Source of the DNA: an uncultured Nitrosomonas sp. | GTDB taxonomy: Bacteria; Pseudomonadota; Gammaproteobacteria; Burkholderiales; Nitrosomonadaceae | Reading direction: 5' to 3' | DNA: 62,146 nucleotides | NCBI RefSeq assembly: GCF_902826915.1 | Contig: NZ_CADEGP010000007.1 | Location: forward strand, 1 to 62,146 | Shown here: one piece after another, positions 37,551 through 47,524 of the stretch | Numbering within the stretch: the first letter of the stretch is position 1 | Layout of the letters: each line of letters begins with the position of its first letter | Notes under the pieces: model-generated | The model's database searches: none | What the model was told of the DNA's origin: nothing | The model's input: only the letters and a program-made list of their open reading frames with translations | Program-made: the position numbers and the translations under genes

Positions 37551-39074
37551 TTAGGTGCTTTTTGAAGTAAAATGCAAAAATAGCCGAGCACGGTGACGTA
37601 ATCCTCGGCTAAGTAGCGCCATATCTAATTGGTTTAATGGTTTCACCAACATTAAACCAGGTACATAAGCTACTAAAACAAATGTAAGCGCCCACCACGC
37701 CCCCAATTTATCTTCAATTACCCAACCGATAGCAGCCAGAAATATAGCAATGCTAAGACCGCGCATAGTACCAAACCAGTCAAATTGGATGCGACCAGCC
37801 TGATAATTTAACCAAAATAAAGTCAGACTATTCATTAGCCACGCACCTAGCACGATTCCGCATACCACACCCATCAGTCCCCAACTTGAGCCAATTATTA
37901 CCGCCACTGGTGTTACTACAGACAATATGCTGAGATTTTTTAATTGGCGCGTATACGGGAAAATCTGCATAATCATAACAACCAATTGACCTTGACTTGT
38001 TGCTCCCAAACCAAGCAACATAATCACCATAACCATGCCAGCATCCATGAAACGTCCACTACTTGCCAAAGCGATTAGTTCATTGCCTGCAACACTTAAT
38101 GCTGCCATGCAAATAGCAATTATTAAAAAATTACTCTTCCACAATAAGGCCATTCCTTGTTTAACCACGTCAACCTCTCCCGCTACATAGCGAGATATCA
38201 GCATAGGTCGAATAATGTTTGCCAACAACTTGGCAGGAAGATAGCGCCCAGCAATTAGCAACAATTGCTGCAAGAAAGCAAACATCCCAGCGATCTCAAG
38301 CCCTAAGGTTCTGGCTACAAGAATACGTAGTGCACCAGGGTTAGCAACAGCCCGAAGAAGATTAACGCCCGCCATGTGCCATGCAAAATCAAATACCTCA
38401 CGCGCGTTTACATGGAAATCCCCCGCACTTTGTATGTTGCGCAGTTTTCGTACTAAGAGAAATTCGGCTAATATCAAACAAACCAGTGAAACGATTAGAT
38501 CCATCCACAGCAACTGTGCGAGCGACAAATTCTCATTAAATACTAGAATTGCAACACCGGCCAAACGCCCAATTGACATTAATGAATGAATCAATTGAGC
38601 CCATCTTTGCTCTAAAAGAGATTCCAACATTTCAGTGGCGTAGCGAAAACCAATGACGGTAATGATCAACCCCACCGCAACTAAAGTTGCATCTTGCTGA
38701 GGCACATTAAAACCCAGCCATGCAGAAATATCTGGCCAGAAAGCAGTTATTAGCGCGGCCCAAATTACCATGATGGCAAAACGAATTAAAGTCATCCAAC
38801 GCACAAACCATTTTAATGCACTGGGTGCTCCTCGTAATGCTAATTCTGGCAAAAATCGTCGCACTGCCTCAAGCATGCCTAAAGAGCTTAGCGGCGCCAT
38901 CATTTCCACCATGCCCCACAAAACCATGTAAGCCCCGTAATCAACAGGGGATAATAAGCGAACCAACCAGATTATAAAAATGAAAGAGGCAATGGCTTGT
39001 GCAGTTCGCCCTAGTAGATAATGCAGTATAGCTTGACGAAAACGGTTGCCGGAATAAAGACCGGAACTATTCAT
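37551..39074 (-). CDS. Wzx-like polysaccharide flippase (MOP superfamily)
   Basis: The 507-residue membrane protein shows about 12-14 hydrophobic segments and the MOP/PST opening (FRQAILHYLLGRTAQAIASF, LLSPVDYGAYMVLWGMVEM). It should move lipid-linked repeat units to the periplasmic side. The start codon overlaps the stop of the upstream glycosyltransferase by four bases (ATGA), indicating translational coupling. Confidence 0.88.
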   Translation of the reverse strand: MNSSGLYSGNRFRQAILHYLLGRTAQAIASFIFIIWLVRLLSPVDYGAYMVLWGMVEMMAPLSSLGMLEAVRRFLPELALRGAPSALKWFVRWMTLIRFAIMVIWAALITAFWPDISAWLGFNVPQQDATLVAVGLIITVIGFRYATEMLESLLEQRWAQLIHSLMSIGRLAGVAILVFNENLSLAQLLWMDLIVSLVCLILAEFLLVRKLRNIQSAGDFHVNAREVFDFAWHMAGVNLLRAVANPGALRILVARTLGLEIAGMFAFLQQLLLIAGRYLPAKLLANIIRPMLISRYVAGEVDVVKQGMALLWKSNFLIIAICMAALSVAGNELIALASSGRFMDAGMVMVIMLLGLGATSQGQLVVMIMQIFPYTRQLKNLSILSVVTPVAVIIGSSWGLMGVVCGIVLGAWLMNSLTLFWLNYQAGRIQFDWFGTMRGLSIAIFLAAIGWVIEDKLGAWWALTFVLVAYVPGLMLVKPLNQLDMALLSRGLRHRARLFLHFTSKST

Positions 39075-40285
39075 GCTGTCGATCCAAGCAATTTCTTGTA
39101 TTGTGACTCTACTAAATCGGCAATAACATTATATGTACGATACTCTCGCACCCAGTCTGGTCCTTTTGATGCCAGCATCCGTGCACGTTCAGGGTCATCT
39201 AGTAACTTACAAACCTCATCGACAAAGGACTGCTCACCCCACGGCACACAACGACCAATTCCACTCGACTCCATCACTTGACATTGCTCAGGATGCTCAT
39301 TAGCAACTATGCATTTAGCCATGGCCATATATTCGATAAGCTTTGTGGGCGAAGTGGAAAGTAACACAGGAACAGGATAGAAAGGCGAAAAGCAAATATC
39401 AGCTTGTGCAACCAGTTCCCAAGCTTTCTCCATAGGCATAAAACCAGTCACTGTTACAGCTTCTGACAATTTCAATCGAGATACCTCCCTCTCTACTGCT
39501 TGACGATCGCTTGGCAACTGACCGTCGCCCACATATAGCAAACGGGCGTCAGGATAACGCAAACGTACTTGCTGCAGCACACGCACCAGCATCTCTGATT
39601 GACGCAGCTGCATAATGATTCCGAGGTGCAATAACAAGGGTGAATGCACATTTGGGGCTTTAGCATCTTCCGTTTTACCTACTTGATCGACGCGAATACC
39701 CATAGGAACGGCAGTCATCTTAGCAGGAGAAACACCCTCTTGTGCAACATCATCTTTCATTCGGTCACTTTGCACAAAAATGTGATCTGCCAATGGCAGG
39801 ATTACCTTATAAAGTAAATTACGGATAATCTGACCTTTGAACCAAACAAGTCGATGATGTGGCACAAGCTTGTTATGGGCTTGGTACAATTTAGATTCGG
39901 CGAACGGATACGACATCCAGTAAATAAAGCGGGCACCCGTCAAGCGGGCCGCCAACCAAGCAACCAAGCTGGCAAAAAACTTATCGCGCACTTGAATTAC
40001 ATCATACCGATTCTTGAAGGCGAGGAACAAAATCATTAAATCACCCTGCATACCCAGCAAGTTGTTCAGTATTCGACCGAACAATCCCTGCCGTTTGCTC
40101 CGCGGAGTGAGATAGACAGTATTTTCCAACCAATCTGTAGGTGATGACAGATTGAGTGCATCCGTCCCTCTTTGTATCAACCAATCAATTTGATGCCCGC
40201 GGCTTGGCATCTGTTTAGCGAACAATTCCACCACATCTGCACGGAATGGAGGAAAGCGATCCTCTACAATGTAAAGCATCTTCAT
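39071..40285 (-). CDS. GT4-family glycosyltransferase
   Basis: The 404-residue GT-B protein begins MLYIVEDRFPPFRADVVELF and has the donor-side segment LLHLGIIMQLRQSEMLVRVL, YVGDGQLPSDRQAV and DICFSPFYPVPVLLSTSPTKLIEYMAMAKCIVA. It is a cytoplasmic, membrane-associated transferase of the repeat-unit assembly line. It overlaps the flippase gene by four bases. A long non-coding gap lies upstream, so it may have its own promoter. Confidence 0.9.
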   Translation of the reverse strand: MKMLYIVEDRFPPFRADVVELFAKQMPSRGHQIDWLIQRGTDALNLSSPTDWLENTVYLTPRSKRQGLFGRILNNLLGMQGDLMILFLAFKNRYDVIQVRDKFFASLVAWLAARLTGARFIYWMSYPFAESKLYQAHNKLVPHHRLVWFKGQIIRNLLYKVILPLADHIFVQSDRMKDDVAQEGVSPAKMTAVPMGIRVDQVGKTEDAKAPNVHSPLLLHLGIIMQLRQSEMLVRVLQQVRLRYPDARLLYVGDGQLPSDRQAVEREVSRLKLSEAVTVTGFMPMEKAWELVAQADICFSPFYPVPVLLSTSPTKLIEYMAMAKCIVANEHPEQCQVMESSGIGRCVPWGEQSFVDEVCKLLDDPERARMLASKGPDWVREYRTYNVIADLVESQYKKLLGSTA

Positions 40286-40811
40286 AACATCTTTTCGATT
40301 AACAGATTACAAGAATTCAGCATACTAATTTCCAATCCTTAATTCTTCATTTTTATTCTATAAGCAAAGAATTACCATGCTTTTCCGATTAATTAATTTA
40401 CCGAGCACGCAAGTTTTCTGGCTTAATTTATTGCTTAGAATTCACTCTTCACTAGACTTATTAAAACATTAGAGCATTCGGCCAAATATATTTGAATTTA
40501 AACAAATTCTACACGCCAGGTTAAGTTGACACACACAGCGCCAATGGCGCAAAATATTCAATCATATCAACACAGTAAATTCAGACTACCATATTACACC
40601 AACCTATTACTCTTCTAAATGAAAGTTTGAGGCAGAAAAGACAGGTATTTGTTAGCTTACTTCGATCTAATTTTACACAACTAGCCTAGTTACACTAATT
40701 CTCAACAACCAAATTAATTTTCTAACTCAGTTTGGACAGAACCACTAATTCATGTATCGACACAAATAATACTCTTTAGGAAACACACAAAATAAATATC
40801 TTGCCAAACAG
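40286..40811. other. Long AT-rich gap inside the exopolysaccharide island
   Basis: No gene is seen in 526 bases. The only structured element is the palindrome GCGCC-AAT-GGCGC at 40538-40550 followed by AAAA. The gap separates the flippase/glycosyltransferase block from the sulfotransferase/eps block, so it likely holds a secondary promoter for the downstream block. Confidence 0.5.
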
Positions 40812-41687
40812 CTATATTGCCTGATTTCTAGGCGCTTTAACTTTTAACCAGCACGATAGATCTAGTTGCAAAATATCTTGTACACGTAAAATATCGTCCT
40901 GATAATATCTTAGCCATTGTTGTTGCACATCCACCGCTAATACTTCTGCAGGCGCAAGATTCTTATCTCTAATTCGCGCAAGATGGTTTCTAATAAAAGG
41001 GGGAGTATATCGACGTAACCCAGGTATACGCTTCAATGCACTCAAACCATCATGTAACCATGGGAACTTAGGGGTGCCACCGGGATTGAATCTATATTCA
41101 GTATTTACCTGAAAAGTTGGATCGACGCCGATAAAATCAAACAACTCAGACATCAATGTTCGTGGGTCATTGATAAGATCATCAAATAACACAAACTTAA
41201 GTTGATCATGACTAAACATCTGCCGATAGCTTTGAATTGCATCGGCATACATGCTAGCTTTTACCCAAAAAGCATCTTCAGTAAAAGCTTCTGAAGGTGA
41301 TTTTGTTTCCTTCCCCGAACGAAGTCGCATTAGATAATGCGAATAAGCTCGCCCAACTGGATTTCGTAAACACGCAATCATTTTAATAGTCGGCACTACT
41401 TCTTTCATTCTTTGCAAAGCAACAGAGCTGTATAAATAATAAGGAGATACTTCTCCTTTAATTTGATCAGCCCGAGCATCTTCAAAAAGTGACTCATACC
41501 CGGCAAGATTGGATACCATAAACTGCTGGCGATTCATTTCAGAATGTGCTTTATTATTTGGATCAAAAGCAAAAAAATTGGGTTCTTTTACTTTTGTCAT
41601 AAAAACATTAGGGTGCTGGCCAAAGTAATGATGCAATGAAGTTGATCCCGCTTTAAATGCGCCAATTACCACAAAGTCAGGTAACAT
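40812..41687 (-). CDS. Sulfotransferase (second of four)
   Basis: The protein (291 residues from ATG 41687) has a clear PAPS-binding loop, FVVIGAFKAGSTSLHHYFGQHP, and the 3'-phosphate motif IACLRNPVGRAYSHYLM. A catalytic-site histidine is likely in SLHHYF. ATG 41687 has GTGAGAG eight bases upstream; a GTG at 41702 is an alternative. It probably sulfates the exopolysaccharide. It is divergent in sequence from the other three, which argues for different sugar positions rather than simple gene duplication. Confidence 0.88.
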   Translation of the reverse strand: MLPDFVVIGAFKAGSTSLHHYFGQHPNVFMTKVKEPNFFAFDPNNKAHSEMNRQQFMVSNLAGYESLFEDARADQIKGEVSPYYLYSSVALQRMKEVVPTIKMIACLRNPVGRAYSHYLMRLRSGKETKSPSEAFTEDAFWVKASMYADAIQSYRQMFSHDQLKFVLFDDLINDPRTLMSELFDFIGVDPTFQVNTEYRFNPGGTPKFPWLHDGLSALKRIPGLRRYTPPFIRNHLARIRDKNLAPAEVLAVDVQQQWLRYYQDDILRVQDILQLDLSCWLKVKAPRNQAI

Positions 41688-41779
41688 ATTAATAACTCTC
41701 ACTTAGTTAATTTATAAGTTATACCAAAGAATTATTCTAATCAGAGTACTCCGCTACAGACAATAAAACTGTCTTATTT

Positions 41780-42970
41780 TTAATCAACACAAGAAGTATA
41801 GACCTTGGGGCAAACCGAGTTCAAACCACCAAAAGGGTCTCTCGCTATATCAGGCCCATTTAGTAGTTCAAGCACCTTGGAATAGTATTTCGGATTGCGT
41901 GTCCAGAAAATATAATTGGATTTCAGATTATCTCGTGCGAAAGCAAATATTTCTGGAACAGTTGGCACACTACCTGCACCATCATTACGAGTATTCATAT
42001 AATTTTTGTGCATCACCTGAGGAGCTAAGGGTATGATTCCTGAGAGTTCGGGATAAAAATGATAAATGCCTCTTGGTGCATCTCGCACAGCATTACGATT
42101 CAACCCCGGCTCATCTTTAAAAACATCCGGGCCACTTAATGCCGTTCCTATTTCTTTTAGTCTCCTCACAAATGACTCTAGGATTGGGTGGGGGTAATTC
42201 ACTTCCTGGATCGTCATAGTATTTGGAAAATAAGATCGCATTTTCTGGTGAACGCTAAGCAAATTTTCATAGAATTTGGACATCTGATGAGCGGGCTGGG
42301 AAACGATCGGTTCTCCATACGCAGTTTCTATCATGCCGATACCCTCAAAGTATGGATGAGAATTGTAACGCTCCCCCATCACCCTAAATAATTCAACCAA
42401 ACGATCATGCACCTGCGAATTCCATAATGCAATATTGTATCCTCTTGGTGCCGTGCTGCCGTAGCTACTATAAGCAAACTCACCGCCATCATATTCACTT
42501 GTCTTCAAATAATCTGGCACAAGCTTCCCCGTTGGCTTCCCTATTGGAACAAATGACTTTGTTTGCACCTGAATGACAAGACGTTTTCCTATTGCAGCAA
42601 GTTCAGCAAGCCGCTGATCAATCGATGCAAAGTCATACACACCTTTTGCAGTTTCTAGTTCCGCCCAGAAATAGCGAATTTGTATCCCACGCAATGCTGG
42701 CGTTGCTTTGAGCTCCTTATATACTTGTGTCATATATTTCGGGTCATTTTTACCTAGACCTAAAATTGTATAGTAATGTCCTGGATGCCATTTCACTGGA
42801 TTAGCTATTGTGCTATGACTAAACAAGAAAGCGCTTATGGTGAAAAGCAATACAAGTCCGGCGGAATGCTGCTTTTGTCTAACCGCAATTAGAAAGCTAG
42901 GTTTTATTAATGTGCTTATGGCACTCATAGCTTTCATAAGTATTTTAAAGTTTTTATATACAGATCTCAT
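41780..42970 (-). CDS. Exported glycoside-hydrolase-like protein
   Basis: The 396-residue protein has a hydrophobic segment at about 38-58 after a basic N-terminus, probably a long signal peptide or anchor. The mature part looks like a TIM-barrel glycosidase: RGIQIRYFWAELETAKGVYDF with a beta-galactosidase-like ExxxGxYDF pattern, RLVIQVQTKSF, and GIGMIETAYGEP with a candidate catalytic glutamate. Such enzymes in polysaccharide islands trim or release the polymer. The family is not certain. It lies between the second and third sulfotransferase genes, same strand. Confidence 0.6.
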   Translation of the reverse strand: MRSVYKNFKILMKAMSAISTLIKPSFLIAVRQKQHSAGLVLLFTISAFLFSHSTIANPVKWHPGHYYTILGLGKNDPKYMTQVYKELKATPALRGIQIRYFWAELETAKGVYDFASIDQRLAELAAIGKRLVIQVQTKSFVPIGKPTGKLVPDYLKTSEYDGGEFAYSSYGSTAPRGYNIALWNSQVHDRLVELFRVMGERYNSHPYFEGIGMIETAYGEPIVSQPAHQMSKFYENLLSVHQKMRSYFPNTMTIQEVNYPHPILESFVRRLKEIGTALSGPDVFKDEPGLNRNAVRDAPRGIYHFYPELSGIIPLAPQVMHKNYMNTRNDGAGSVPTVPEIFAFARDNLKSNYIFWTRNPKYYSKVLELLNGPDIARDPFGGLNSVCPKVYTSCVD

Positions 42971-43185
42971 CTCAATTTAATTAAAAGTTGAACCAATTTA
43001 GCGACGTTACTTGCTATGGAGTGCGAATAACAATTTGTGAGGAGGTATACAACAAAGAACTAATTGATACGCTCACATATTTTTCTCACAATATTCATAA
43101 TAGTGACATCGCCATGGTAGCCGATAATTTAACCAGAATCTTTTGACTTCAGCGAAACCAGCTTATCTAACGTAATTGATCTTGA

Positions 43186-44049
43186 TCAGTCCTGCGACGC
43201 CCCCCAACTCTGCCAAGGTAATTTCTTTAGATTAAGCTGCTGCAATAATTCGTTCATATCATCAGCCAATTCTTCTTGCAAATGTTTTCGTGTATCTTCG
43301 CGCATCGGTGGAACAACTTGTCGCAATTCAATTTGATTATGGTTTCGACGTAAATTGCGGACTAAATCATTATTCTTAACTGCTTCGACAATTCTCTTTC
43401 CACCCACATATCGACCAATTTTTCCAAATTGTTTGAGCAGCTGATCCAATTTAGCATTTTTAACAACAATACTTTCATTCACCTTTTTCTCTAAAAACCA
43501 AGACTGATGATCCTCATTAATGCCTAAGAAACGATATAAATTACGTGCTTGTATCTTAGGATTATCGCGAATATCTTCTTGAAAAATTACTGACACTTGA
43601 TTCTCTGGGAAGATTTCCAGCCAACGAGCGAGGTGCTTAGCGTAGCGAGACTGTTCTACATACATTGGGTTATTGGCTAACCCATCTTCGAAACTTAATT
43701 TCTGGCCGGAAAAATATCCTTGTCTTACCACGTGCAAATGGTTGGAGTAGGCACGTTCGATTGGGTCTCGCAACAATAGCACGATCCGCATTTCTGAATT
43801 GTATAGAAAAGCACGACTGGGTGTATCGCTGTCAGCAAAGTACGAAGGTGAAATCTCTCCTTTGGCACTTACCGCACTGGCACCCCCTACTTGTTTCTCG
43901 TACCACTGATAGCCACGACCATAATAAGTTGAAAAAAAATCGCTTTCCTTACCTTGATATATCGCCACTTCCGGGTGATCTGATAGAACACGATGCACCC
44001 ATGTAGATGCACACTTTTGCGCACCAACGCCTATAAAATTGATTTTCAT
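43186..44049 (-). CDS. Sulfotransferase (third of four)
   Basis: The 287-residue protein has the PAPS loop as FIGVGAQKCASTWVHRVLSDHP, with KCAST in place of KxGT/ST, and the 3'-phosphate motif IVLLLRDPIERAYSNHLHV. The FSTYYGRGYQWYEKQV segment matches the P-loop sulfotransferase acceptor region. It should act on the polysaccharide or its precursor. About 215 non-coding bases separate it from the glycosidase-like gene. Confidence 0.87.
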   Translation of the reverse strand: MKINFIGVGAQKCASTWVHRVLSDHPEVAIYQGKESDFFSTYYGRGYQWYEKQVGGASAVSAKGEISPSYFADSDTPSRAFLYNSEMRIVLLLRDPIERAYSNHLHVVRQGYFSGQKLSFEDGLANNPMYVEQSRYAKHLARWLEIFPENQVSVIFQEDIRDNPKIQARNLYRFLGINEDHQSWFLEKKVNESIVVKNAKLDQLLKQFGKIGRYVGGKRIVEAVKNNDLVRNLRRNHNQIELRQVVPPMREDTRKHLQEELADDMNELLQQLNLKKLPWQSWGASQD

Positions 44050-44091
44050 ATTTAATTTATTTTAGGAAATAAAACGACATCGATATGACAA

Positions 44092-44811
44092 TCAATGGCC
44101 AAATGAATAGCCAAACAACTCAATGTCGCGCGAATATAACTTAGCCACGACCTCAGCGCTAGCATCATTGTAATAACTACGGTAATCTCCTTTCAGGCTA
44201 TGATTTATCTTTAATAAATTAGTCGCCACTCCCAGTCTTTCGGCCAATATTTCAAAATCGCTCTCCAAGGTTTCGAATCTGCCAATAAAATCTACATCAA
44301 CTTTGCCATTCTTGTCGACTACATATTCCCATTGTGGAATAAAATGCAAAACGCGGTAAATGTCAGAAGATGTCAATCCATGCATAATGAAATTCTGGAA
44401 ACTATCAAATTTATCCAGATATTCACGTGCCCATGCTTTATCCTGTTCAGTTAAACCTCCCTTCTTTAAAAAAACATAAGCAGACACTAATCGATCCCAA
44501 GGATTACGCACAAAAGCAAACTTAAAATAATTTTTATAACTTTCAGTTCCAAATATCACTTGATAAGTTCGTGCTGTAAGGTGTCCGCCACCTAAACAGC
44601 CGAAGAATGCTTGACAAACTGATATACCGGCAGTTTTGGGAATATGTATAAAAATACATTGCAAATCGTCATACGGTTTTAAGGAATAGCCATCACTATT
44701 GATCTGTTGTCTTAGTGCTTTGTATTGTCTCCGGCGAGTATATCCTTTGATATCTTGGCGCACTCCGAAAGGGATTATTTTTCCATAAACCTCTTTGAGC
44801 CATCCTTGCAT
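44092..44811 (-). CDS. Sulfotransferase, carbohydrate type 2 family (fourth of four)
   Basis: The 239-residue protein fits the Sulfotransfer_2 (carbohydrate sulfotransferase) group: CIFIHIPKTAGISVCQAFFG is the 5'-phosphosulfate loop and FKFAFVRNPWDRLVSAYVFL the 3'-phosphate motif. This group is distinct from the other three, which resemble heparan/generic Sulfotransfer_1/3. It is soluble. It stands 42 bases before the third sulfotransferase and downstream of the polymerase gene. Confidence 0.88.
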   Translation of the reverse strand: MQGWLKEVYGKIIPFGVRQDIKGYTRRRQYKALRQQINSDGYSLKPYDDLQCIFIHIPKTAGISVCQAFFGCLGGGHLTARTYQVIFGTESYKNYFKFAFVRNPWDRLVSAYVFLKKGGLTEQDKAWAREYLDKFDSFQNFIMHGLTSSDIYRVLHFIPQWEYVVDKNGKVDVDFIGRFETLESDFEILAERLGVATNLLKINHSLKGDYRSYYNDASAEVVAKLYSRDIELFGYSFGH

Positions 44812-45032
44812 CAGATTTCCTTGAAAATTGTTATAAAAAATATCTTTTTAAAAACATAACTGATCATAATGTTTCTTTAGTATATGGTACTTACAATCCC
44901 TTGTTGTATGTCGCGAGCATTTAGTAAACTCTCATTTGATTCATTAATAGCTTAAATTAAGCTGAATGAGTCAGGTAATCGCATCTCGCGAGCAAATCTT
45001 TATCAGTCTCCTTGCATAACTCAAGAATCACC

Positions 45033-46538
45033 TCATTTATTTAAAAATCTCGACCAGTATGCCGCCTGACCTAACATCAGCATCATAAGAAACTGAATCG
45101 GGTTCGAGTACAAATGAAAGTTCTTATAAGGCATTGTTAGAATTAACAAGAACAATCCTACCGCGCCTATCCTCAAAAAAATACGATGAATTTCTGGAAT
45201 AACATCATGACCAGCGGCACGTTCCGAAGCTTTTGCTCCGAGTAGTAATATGAAGAAGAAAACCAAATGTCCCAAAATACCTATCTCCCATAATAATATG
45301 AGGGATGAAGATGTATTTATCTTATAAGGGAAACGATCCACTAATTCCCCTGTTCCGATTCTACTTTCATAAGTTGCTCCCATACCGTAACCGAATAAAC
45401 TGTGTTGCAAATCGCCACTGCCGACGTTAATATTCCACCAATTTAGTAAAAGATTTACACGACCCAATTCACGACCATCATATGTCTCCGTCTCAGGATC
45501 TAAGGCTCTCATCACCCGATCATAAGTTGAAGTAACTTGATTCTTCTTGAATGTATGCGTTGAGGCATCTCCATAGTGAAGTTTCTCATAAAATGTAAAT
45601 AAAACTCCAACTAACAAAACAGCGCCCATCATAACAGCAATAAACTCAACAGGTCGCTTCAGCAGCTCTTTACGATAATACAGGCCTATAACAACTGGAA
45701 GTAGTATGACGGCTGCTTTAACTTCCGCCAAACCAAGCGTAAGAAGTCCAAACAATACAACTAAAACCACCTTTAAACCAGTAAGTTTTCCTTCACGCCA
45801 TAATGCAATCGCAGTTAGCATAGCAATCAACAACATAATAGCCATTGCGGCACTATCCCCTCCACCCTCTATAACACCATGAAATGTGCCTATCACAGCA
45901 TCCCACGGTGACGATCGCGCACTACTTGGAACTACAAAAAAATATTGATAAATTGCCATCGGAAACTGTAGGACGGCTACAATCATGAGAGCCTTCCACA
46001 ATTGCATTATCATTTTCTCAGATGTTAAGCCAAACATGATAACCAGCATTAATGGCCACATGAGAAGATAATACCGTGATGCATTTATAAATTCAGAAAA
46101 GTAAGGCTGATCAATCACAGTAGAAAAAAGCACCAGTACAACTAAAATAATGGGCCCCCAAAGATCACCAGAGAATGACACTGGCTTTATACCTGTTCTA
46201 GCACGTAACAAATGAAGCAACACTGGTAATAACAATGCTGCACTTACCAAAACCGTAAACCATTGAAGCTGTGAAAAACGAAGAAAATAGGCGCTTGGTC
46301 CAGTGACCAGAAATGCCCCCCAAAATAATATCCAAACTGTCCAAGCAACTGGTGCAGCAAGAATAAAAAAAACACCAAATAAAACCAGCAGAGGAATCAG
46401 AAGAATTAAGTTTCCAGATGCAGCAAGTATGCCACTAAGAATTGATAAAATCAGTACACTAAATAGCAAGAAGACAAAAGTTAGCGTCTTGGAATTTAGA
46501 TTATTATTAAAAAATCTGGATGATATTTCTGCTTTCAT
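45033..46538 (-). CDS. O-antigen ligase/polymerase-like membrane protein
   Basis: This 501-residue protein has about 11-12 hydrophobic segments and a large periplasmic loop (about 315-400) with polar residues, as in Wzy and WaaL proteins. No sequence-specific motif fixes whether it polymerises or ligates. In this type of cluster a polymerase role is likely. ATG 46538 is chosen over TTG 46547. It follows epsI by about 185 bases. Confidence 0.75.
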   Translation of the reverse strand: MKAEISSRFFNNNLNSKTLTFVFLLFSVLILSILSGILAASGNLILLIPLLVLFGVFFILAAPVAWTVWILFWGAFLVTGPSAYFLRFSQLQWFTVLVSAALLLPVLLHLLRARTGIKPVSFSGDLWGPIILVVLVLFSTVIDQPYFSEFINASRYYLLMWPLMLVIMFGLTSEKMIMQLWKALMIVAVLQFPMAIYQYFFVVPSSARSSPWDAVIGTFHGVIEGGGDSAAMAIMLLIAMLTAIALWREGKLTGLKVVLVVLFGLLTLGLAEVKAAVILLPVVIGLYYRKELLKRPVEFIAVMMGAVLLVGVLFTFYEKLHYGDASTHTFKKNQVTSTYDRVMRALDPETETYDGRELGRVNLLLNWWNINVGSGDLQHSLFGYGMGATYESRIGTGELVDRFPYKINTSSSLILLWEIGILGHLVFFFILLLGAKASERAAGHDVIPEIHRIFLRIGAVGLFLLILTMPYKNFHLYSNPIQFLMMLMLGQAAYWSRFLNK

Positions 46539-46722
46539 AATAAACAAGGTCTACTTAAATCTCACTTAATTTTGTTGTATACATGAAAGCTTGACCAAAC
46601 TCATGTGCCCACTATTTTTACACGCTGGACTTGTTGTATTTCCTATTTTAAAGATTATGGATTTATGAGCCAATGCCGCCCCCATGCCTCCACTATCCCT
46701 ACTAGCATCCATAGATATACTA

Positions 46723-47409
46723 CTATGCTTGAAAAGTACCTATTAACCTTACTCGTTCATTAACATTAACAGCTAAAAGCAGATCTTGAATAAAGATAGT
46801 TTGCAGTTGATAAGCCGCATCATTATCATTATCTATAGAAGAAATTCTCACCAAAATGCCGTCTGGAATATTTCCTGTCAAACCATAACGCAATTGTTGC
46901 AATTTTTGATCAAATCCTGGTAAAACAGCTTTATTGCCAACTGTAACCCAATATGTAATTGGCTCATTTCGATTACCTTTGGTAGCTAATAAACGCTTAA
47001 TCGGTAATTTTCCATATTGAGTAAGTAGCTCTCCAGGAAAAACCTTCTTTATCTCGAAACCCTGAGCGTAGTAACATACTTCAGGCTTATGTACCGATAG
47101 ATTATCGCTCTGATCTCCCCCGTAAGCCACTGAAAGCATAATGCGCTCACCTTGGGAATTGACATAAGTTCTGGCTAGTGTTTGGTTATAAATTTTGTCC
47201 AGATTAGCTTGAGTTTCGGCGTCTACTTGTAATGGAACAATTGTTCTGTCGATTTGCCAATCTCCAAACTCGTCAGGAATCATCGTTTCAAGATTGATCT
47301 TTTCCTGTTGATCAGCAATTTTCTCGGTGGGAGTAAAGGCCATTGTTAAAGCACCTGATGACACCATCAACACTCCAATTAATATATTAATTATTAGAGA
47401 TTTATTCAT
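46723..47409 (-). CDS. epsI: EpsI-family protein (exosortase-associated)
   Basis: The 228-residue protein has a signal peptide/anchor at about 1-25 and the EpsI core: FGDWQIDRTIVPL, YVNSQGERIMLSVAYGGDQS, HKPEVCYYAQGFEI with a conserved cysteine, and PITYWVTVGNKAV. EpsI domains are found next to or fused with exosortases. ATG 47409 lies six bases after GGAGA; ATG 47415 would overlap that site. It follows xrtB, the usual order epsH-epsI. Confidence 0.9.
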   Translation of the reverse strand: MNKSLIINILIGVLMVSSGALTMAFTPTEKIADQQEKINLETMIPDEFGDWQIDRTIVPLQVDAETQANLDKIYNQTLARTYVNSQGERIMLSVAYGGDQSDNLSVHKPEVCYYAQGFEIKKVFPGELLTQYGKLPIKRLLATKGNRNEPITYWVTVGNKAVLPGFDQKLQQLRYGLTGNIPDGILVRISSIDNDNDAAYQLQTIFIQDLLLAVNVNERVRLIGTFQA

Positions 47410-47524
47410 TAACATTCTCCTTTTTTACTGATGGCACTAAAGAAATGTTGTTTTATAAAATAATTCTTAAATATTTTAATTCACATCTCTACAAGATACT
47501 AGAAAAAATATAATCATTTAATAA

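Noticed and set aside
46566..46712. A 48-codon minus-strand frame between epsI and the polymerase gene.
   Set aside because: No ribosome binding site, no recognisable pattern and no hydrophobic or signal segment; most likely non-coding.
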